64,000 bases of DNA. Origin: Amoebophrya sp. A120. Its lineage: Eukaryota > Sar > Dinophyceae > Syndiniales > Amoebophryaceae. Below the pieces are notes generated by a model. It made no database searches. It had not been told where the DNA came from and saw only the letters and a list, made by a program, of their open reading frames with translations. The stretch spans positions 62,001 to 126,000 of the forward strand of contig CAJINV010000031.1 in the NCBI GenBank assembly GCA_905178155.1. Direction: 5' to 3'. The stretch's first letter is position 1; every line of letters starts with the position of its first letter. Shown here piece after piece: positions 59,624-64,000 of this stretch. Position numbers and translations under genes: made by a program.

Positions 59624-62600
59624 ATGTTTCGGCGCGTGCCTCGCGAAGGATATTTGCACGATCAATCGTAAGCAGATGACTTTTTGATGTCACTATCGAA
59701 TAATGTCAAAACAGGACTCCGTTGACGAGCGCAACGGCGCCTAGCAGCAGAGCCCGGGGTCACCAAGTAGGGCCCGGAGCACAACCGTCGTCCTCGTCGG
59801 CTGCACCGCCGGCGGTGCAGTATCCGGATTTCATCACCTATGGTGCCACTGGCAGTCCGCTCTCGGAGGCAGCTCTCGACGACGGGGGCCACGGTAGTGG
59901 TAGGAGTCCACCTCCCAGCGGGTTGAAGGTCAGGTGGGGCCCTGGATCTACTTCGAACAACAAGGGCGTCGTCCACATCACGGCGGTATCAAGGGCAAAA
60001 ATGTCTGGGTCTGGAAGAGTTGGAACTTGTGATGCAAACTCTGGAACACACAAAAATTTGTGTTGCATGAGCGCCAAAAGCTGTCCATTTCTTGGTACGC
60101 AAGTAGAAAGTTTCTCATGCGGGACAGGCGTCACGAGGCGTGCTCAAAACCTGTGATGCTTTTGCCTGCACCAGACGCCATTTGCGCGATCCGAAATATG
60201 CATGACAAATCTAGAAATCTTCCAGACCGAGACACTTTTGCATTGGATAGGCGGCCTCTTGTGATGTGTCCAGGGAGAACGTGGAGGACGTGCTGCAACA
60301 CGTTGAGACCCAGTTGCGGTATGAACTGCAAATATGTCTGGGTCTGGAAGAATGCAAACTTGTCATGCTCGGCCGACAATGCACAAGAGTCTGTCATGCT
60401 TGTTGTGCTACAGTGCCACTTCTTTGCCATGCAAAAAGGCAATTTGGCACGCGATTAACGCTAGACGTAGCCAACCAGAAACTTGTCATGCGCGGCTCCG
60501 CAATACAGTTTGCGTATCATTCGGACATCAGCATGACAAGTTTCCAGACCCAGACATATTTGCAATGCATATGTGGTCGATCGGAGCGATTCTCCCGGGA
60601 GGTGAGGAAGCTTCATCCACCGGGGATCAAACTACAAGTGCCTGGCAACCTGCGACGACGAGAAACTTCGAGGTGGTGGATTTCGATTTCTCAAACAACC
60701 GACAACTTGATTGCTACTGCACCCGGATGCTCACGAATTGGCTTCAGTACCACGAGCTCATGCCGCGCTCTTTGAAGCTGTTCAAGTGCAGTCTGGGAAA
60801 CCGGGGCGCCAATGTGATTGCCTCGTACTTAATTTTATACTTACTAGATAAACTACTTACAACCAAATAATAGATCTCGTACTTCCACCTTTACTGCTGC
60901 TTCAGTTCCTCGGTTGTTTCCGTCGGCAGTGATAGCAGTCTTTATTCCGTTTGATTGATGTTTCTTCGAACAATTTCTTCTACTTCCAAACTGAAACTAT
61001 TGCTCGTCCGCTATTTTTCTCCACATAAGATAATTCAAAATCAAATTCTGTCATTGCGAAAAATTTTTGTCCAGGTTTTTACGGAATTTCAAACGGTTTT
61101 TACTGGGCGCGCGGATGGACGCAGGTGACACGTACCCATGGGTGATGGAGGAACTGCACTTGTCCGATAACTACATCGAAAACGCGGGCATTGCGCCACT
61201 CATCAAGTTTCTCAGCGACGAGACCACCGAGAAATTGTTACGACAGTGCACTATTCCCCCTCACCCTCATTTGTCATGCAAAATCCCAACTTTACCTTCG
61301 GCCTGTTAGCACTTTTTGCATGACAGACTCCACAAGCCACAACAGCCCTGCAATCCTCTTGGAATTTGTCATGCAAAAGCTGCATCTTTGCCAGCGCTTG
61401 TGTTGCTGTTCATGCAACACGAATGAGGGGGAGGGGGAGTTGTGCACTCTCATAATTGTACCCGCGCGTGTACGAGCCGTCGGTTGGCGACAGAAAACAA
61501 ATGATTGCGGAGCTTCAGGACAGAGGTACTTGCTTTATAAAGTAAGTTGTAAACTTCAACTTCTCGCCCTGCGATACTAAATTGATGACTAACTAAACAA
61601 AAGTCTACATTATACCACGCGTCCGCTCAACATTCTCTTCTCGTCAGGCCTTCCTTTTTTTTGCCTCCCTCCTCGCTACGAAGAAGACGCGAAAAACGCG
61701 ACGTGCATAGAAATTTCAGCAATAAATTCAGTAGACATTCATTCTTGGCTGGTGCCCAATTTGATGCGGATGTGAAGAAGTAGACCCTTTGTTTTGTTGT
61801 AATTACTTCTCAACACGCAAGGCTTGTCCAGAGTAAATTCCAAGCTCCGAGGCACAACTTGAAATGCTTCACCGTAAGTACGACAAACTACCAGGTTACG
61901 ATAGCGAGGAGCACAGATTCACCTACGGGATGCGCATTATCAAAATGTTGAAAAAATCCTCCCTCCCCGTACTCAAACTCAAAATGGAATACTGGTGTGC
62001 GCACATTGTGCGTCAGAAGCTCACCCATTTTGAATACTACCGGGAGGGTGGATTTTTCTTTACGATACACTTTTGCCGCCCGCTTATCAAATGCAAGCAT
62101 GTTGTCTTGTTTCGATCTGGGTCTAAACTTGTGAGAATGCTTGCTTGCAACTGCAGTTTCGTGATGCTTTCATCGAGTGTACCTAAGCTTGACTTGTCTT
62201 GTGTGTAGCTTGCGGCATTTTTATTGGATGGCAAAATACGTCGCGCTCGCGCTTTGTTTGCGAGTCATAGTACATAACAGGTTCTCGTTCATGAATGCCA
62301 GACACACAATACAAGAGCATTTTTTATTGTTCCCGACCAAGACTACATATTTGCGATGCATACCGCTGTGGGTTCGCCTCGATCGCAACCTTTTGGACGT
62401 GCCGAAGTTGGTGCTTGTCGAGGGTATGTCGGTGTGTGATCTGCAAAAACACAGGTGGAGCCAGCTGCGCGGTAAAAAGTTCCGTTTCCTGGCCATTGCC
62501 CTATCCCGTGCAGAAAGAAACATCTCGTCCACGACGACTCAAGAGTCAAGCTGCGAATGCTGCAACATCGAACTGCGAAGAAATATAGTTATGCCGAAGT

Positions 62601-63307
62601 TTTGGAAGTCACGCATGACAAGATCTCATCTGTAGTGTAGCACATGCGCGCAAAAACAGCTTGAAGAAAATCTTCATGACAACTCTGGGGTGTCTGTGGG
62701 CACCAGCTCCGGTTTTTTTTTACACAGGATACGCGGGGGAGAAAAATTACCAGACGTACCCGGTTTTCCGGGACGAGTGTGCCGCAGAATTGTACCCAGC
62801 GGCCCACTTCAGCCATATCTATAAGCAATGGGCACGCACGGCGACGAGAGGCCAGTACAAGCAGACCAACCAGTCTCCCTTCGAAAACGACGACTCTGGG
62901 TGGAATTCCTACGGGTACGGGGGCTCCAGCTGGGATATCAGAATGAAAAATCCCCCCTCCCCATATCAAAACTGAAATATGTGATGCAGATTTGTGGTCA
63001 CAAATCAGCTTTGTCATGCTAGAAGGCAAAAGATGCGGACTGTACTGCTGCCTAGCGTGGGAAAGCCTTGCAGCTCCAGGATGACAGGAGGCAACTGGAA
63101 GTGGGAAACAGCATGACAGATTACCTGCAATCTAGGCCGCAGATTCGTCTCTTGGCCTTCTCGCAATACAAGTCGATTTGTGTACTCAAATACAGCATCA
63201 CAAATTTGCGCATCTTCCGTTTCCGATATGGGGAGGGGGGATTTTTCCTTTTGATATGGGAGAAAAAGTCAGGAGGTAGTCCGTCCCCGAAATGGTGGAA
63301 GAAATAA
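59624..63307 (+). CDS. Leucine-rich-repeat (RNI-like) protein, 442 aa
   Basis: ATG 59624 (MFRRVPREGYLHDQS), a 44-nt first exon, a 47-bp GT-AG intron (59668-59714), then introners A, A, D, E, A, B, E and GT-AG introns 60825-61074 and 61542-61844. Total 1329 nt in one frame, stop 63305-63307. After a Ser/Pro-rich start come leucine-rich repeats: SLKLFKCSLGNRGANVIASF and MEELHLSDNYIENAGIAPLI, matching the L..L.LS.N.I...G pattern of ribonuclease-inhibitor-type repeats, usually protein-binding surfaces. Later parts are LWVRLDRNLLDVPKLVLVEG and a charged region ending SPSPKWWKK. A 12-nt exon (62073-62084) sits between two introners. The TAA stop overlaps the TSD of a final introner in the 3' UTR. 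Confidence 0.7.
59987..60249. mobile_element. Introner IE-A
   Basis: Left TATCAAGGGCAAAAATGTCT, right GACACTTTTGCATTGGATA. TSD ggcgg both sides. Removal joins VVHITA to ASCDVSR. Confidence 0.92.
60320..60571. mobile_element. Introner IE-A
   Basis: Left TATGAACTGCAAATATGTCT, right CATATTTGCAATGCATA. TSD tgcgg/tgtgg. Removal joins HVETQLR to SIGAILP. Confidence 0.9.
61239..61454. mobile_element. Introner IE-D
   Basis: Left TACGACAGTGCACTATTCCC, right GGGGGAGTTGTGCACTCTCATA. TSD attgt both sides. Removal joins DETTEKL to YPRVYEP. Confidence 0.88.
61938..62067. mobile_element. Introner IE-E, internally deleted
   Basis: Left TATCAAAATGTTGAAAAAAT then CCTCCCTCCCC; right GGGAGGGTGGATTTTTCTTTACGATA. 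Flanks cgcat/cactt. 130 bp against about 320 for full copies. Removal joins TYGMRI to CRPL. Confidence 0.8.
62085..62362. mobile_element. Introner IE-A, diverged
   Basis: Left TATCAAATGCAAGCATGTTG, then CGATCTGGGTCT; right CATATTTGCGATGCATA. TSD ccgct both sides. Removal joins RICRPL to WVRLDRN. Confidence 0.85.
62473..62731. mobile_element. Introner IE-B, left end truncated
   Basis: Right end CGGTTTTTTTTTACACAGGATA is IE-B; the left begins TAAAAAGTTCC, so the first eight or so bases are missing or changed. Flank cgcgg on both sides. Frame requires a 265-nt excision, one base more than element plus TSD, within a run of G. Removal joins WSQLRG to EKNYQTY. Confidence 0.7.
62936..63256. mobile_element. 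Introner IE-E
   Basis: Left TATCAGAATGAAAAATCCCC, right GGGGGGATTTTTCCTTTTGATA. TSD tggga both sides. Removal joins GGSSWE to KKSGGSP. Confidence 0.92.
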
Positions 63308-63310
63308 GAC

Positions 63311-63563
63311 TATCAAGTGTAAAAATGTCTGGGTCTGGAAACTTGTGATGCTGGGCGGCGTATCATGAGGAAGCCGTAAGTGCTGGCTCAGCATGACAAG
63401 CTTTTGAGCTTCTAGGTGTTGCCTATTCTGCATGACAAACTGCGTTTCTGCATGACAGCAAAATGGGGCTCTTGGGTAATGTGCATGACAGATTTAAGAG
63501 TCATGCCAGACTAGCATGACAGAGCTCGCATTCTTCCAGACCCAGACATTTTTGCATTTGATA
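63311..63563. mobile_element. Introner IE-A in a 3' UTR
   Basis: Left TATCAAGTGTAAAAATGTCT, right CATTTTTGCATTTGATA. TSD aagac both sides; the left TSD includes the last two bases of the TAA stop of the preceding gene. Same subfamily as 41380-41631. Confidence 0.92.
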
Positions 63564-63838
63564 AAGACGTCGCCGTGCCGTACCATTGAACAACTCGAGA
63601 ACTACCTCCGACAGCGACACAAAAGTAGACGTGGGGAAAAAAGAGATCTGAGAAGGTAAGTAAGTACTTTGAGCCGCTTGACAACAGCAGTATACTACGA
63701 CCACCGACTAGTTTGAATCTAGACAAACTGACGCAAGCATAAAAAGCTTCCGCGGAACAACTTTGATGACTACATGAATGCACTGTGAGACAAGCTAGAA
63801 ACTTCCTCTTCGGCAATGCAATTTTTGCGTCTTCCCTA

Positions 63839-63972
63839 GACGTAAAAAACTATTGGCAGCATATGACGTAAAAAACTATTGGCAGCATATGACGTAAAAA
63901 ACTATTGGCAGCATATGTAAAAAACTCAAGATTGGCAGCATATGTAAAAAAACTACTGGCAGCATATGTAAA
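63839..63972 (+). repeat. 26-bp tandem repeat, about five units
   Basis: Unit GACGTAAAAAACTATTGGCA then GCATAT, three near-perfect copies followed by two diverged ones (TATGTAAAAAACTCAAGATTGGCA-type). Downstream of the last gene; may continue as a minisatellite at the window edge. Confidence 0.85.
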
Positions 63973-64000
63973 TTCTGCAAATCTTCTTCCGCTTCGTTTA

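Noticed and set aside
10885-63563. Many ORFs containing MSGSGR, CKNVWVWK or QTQTFLHLI in both strands.
   Set aside because: These are chance translations of the IE-A terminal repeats in different frames, not proteins.
1-64000. CRISPR arrays, bacterial operons, rRNA or tRNA genes.
   Set aside because: The regularly spaced repeats are introners in eukaryotic genes; no tRNA B-box with a fitting A-box and no rRNA motif was seen.

Overview
The window reads as nuclear DNA of a eukaryotic protist, most likely a dinoflagellate-lineage alveolate close to the Syndiniales (Amoebophrya-like). Reasons seen in the sequence: intron-dense protein genes nearly all on the + strand, a gene matching the dinoflagellate/viral nucleoprotein (DVNP) family, and very many intron-forming repeats (introners) with non-canonical splice borders. 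The organism assignment is inference; no rRNA, tRNA or spliced-leader gene was seen.

Layout (all + strand unless stated). <1-2024: 3' part of a dual-specificity phosphatase. 3188-4175: small unknown protein (169 aa). 5664-7172: unknown secreted or membrane protein. 8694-9328: DVNP. 10723-20106: pyruvate-carboxylase-like biotin enzyme (21 introns, 1433 aa on my splice model). 21849-31532: coiled-coil, low-complexity protein (1884 aa) with a C-terminal domain carrying SQ..V..RF and LDNRRL motifs. 31533-35560: AT-rich stretch with a direct repeat. 35561-38332: thrombospondin-type-1 surface protein with a GPI-anchor-like tail. 40409-52801: 2885-aa protein with a membrane segment, a family-1 glycosyltransferase domain and a sugar-kinase-like domain. 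55073-59564: unknown Cys-containing protein. 59624-63307: 442-aa leucine-rich-repeat protein. A few weak minus-strand ORFs lie between these genes.

The dominant signal is a set of about 53 short DNA elements (110-670 bp) in at least ten families (here IE-A to IE-J, plus provisional K and L). Each starts TAT and ends ATA, or close to it, has terminal inverted repeats of about 15-40 bp, and is flanked by a target-site duplication (TSD), almost always 5 bp. Nearly all sit inside coding exons. Removing the element plus one TSD copy restores the reading frame every time. I checked this by hand through whole genes: 4302 nt for the carboxylase, 5655 nt for 21849-31532, 8658 nt for 40409-52801 and 1329 nt for 59624-63307, all divisible by three with no internal stop seen. 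Ordinary GT-AG introns sit beside the elements in the same genes. No shift inside a TSD gives both GT and AG, so the elements must be spliced at non-canonical borders. Copies of one subfamily occur in both orientations, so the splice signal appears to be symmetric and to lie in the terminal repeats.
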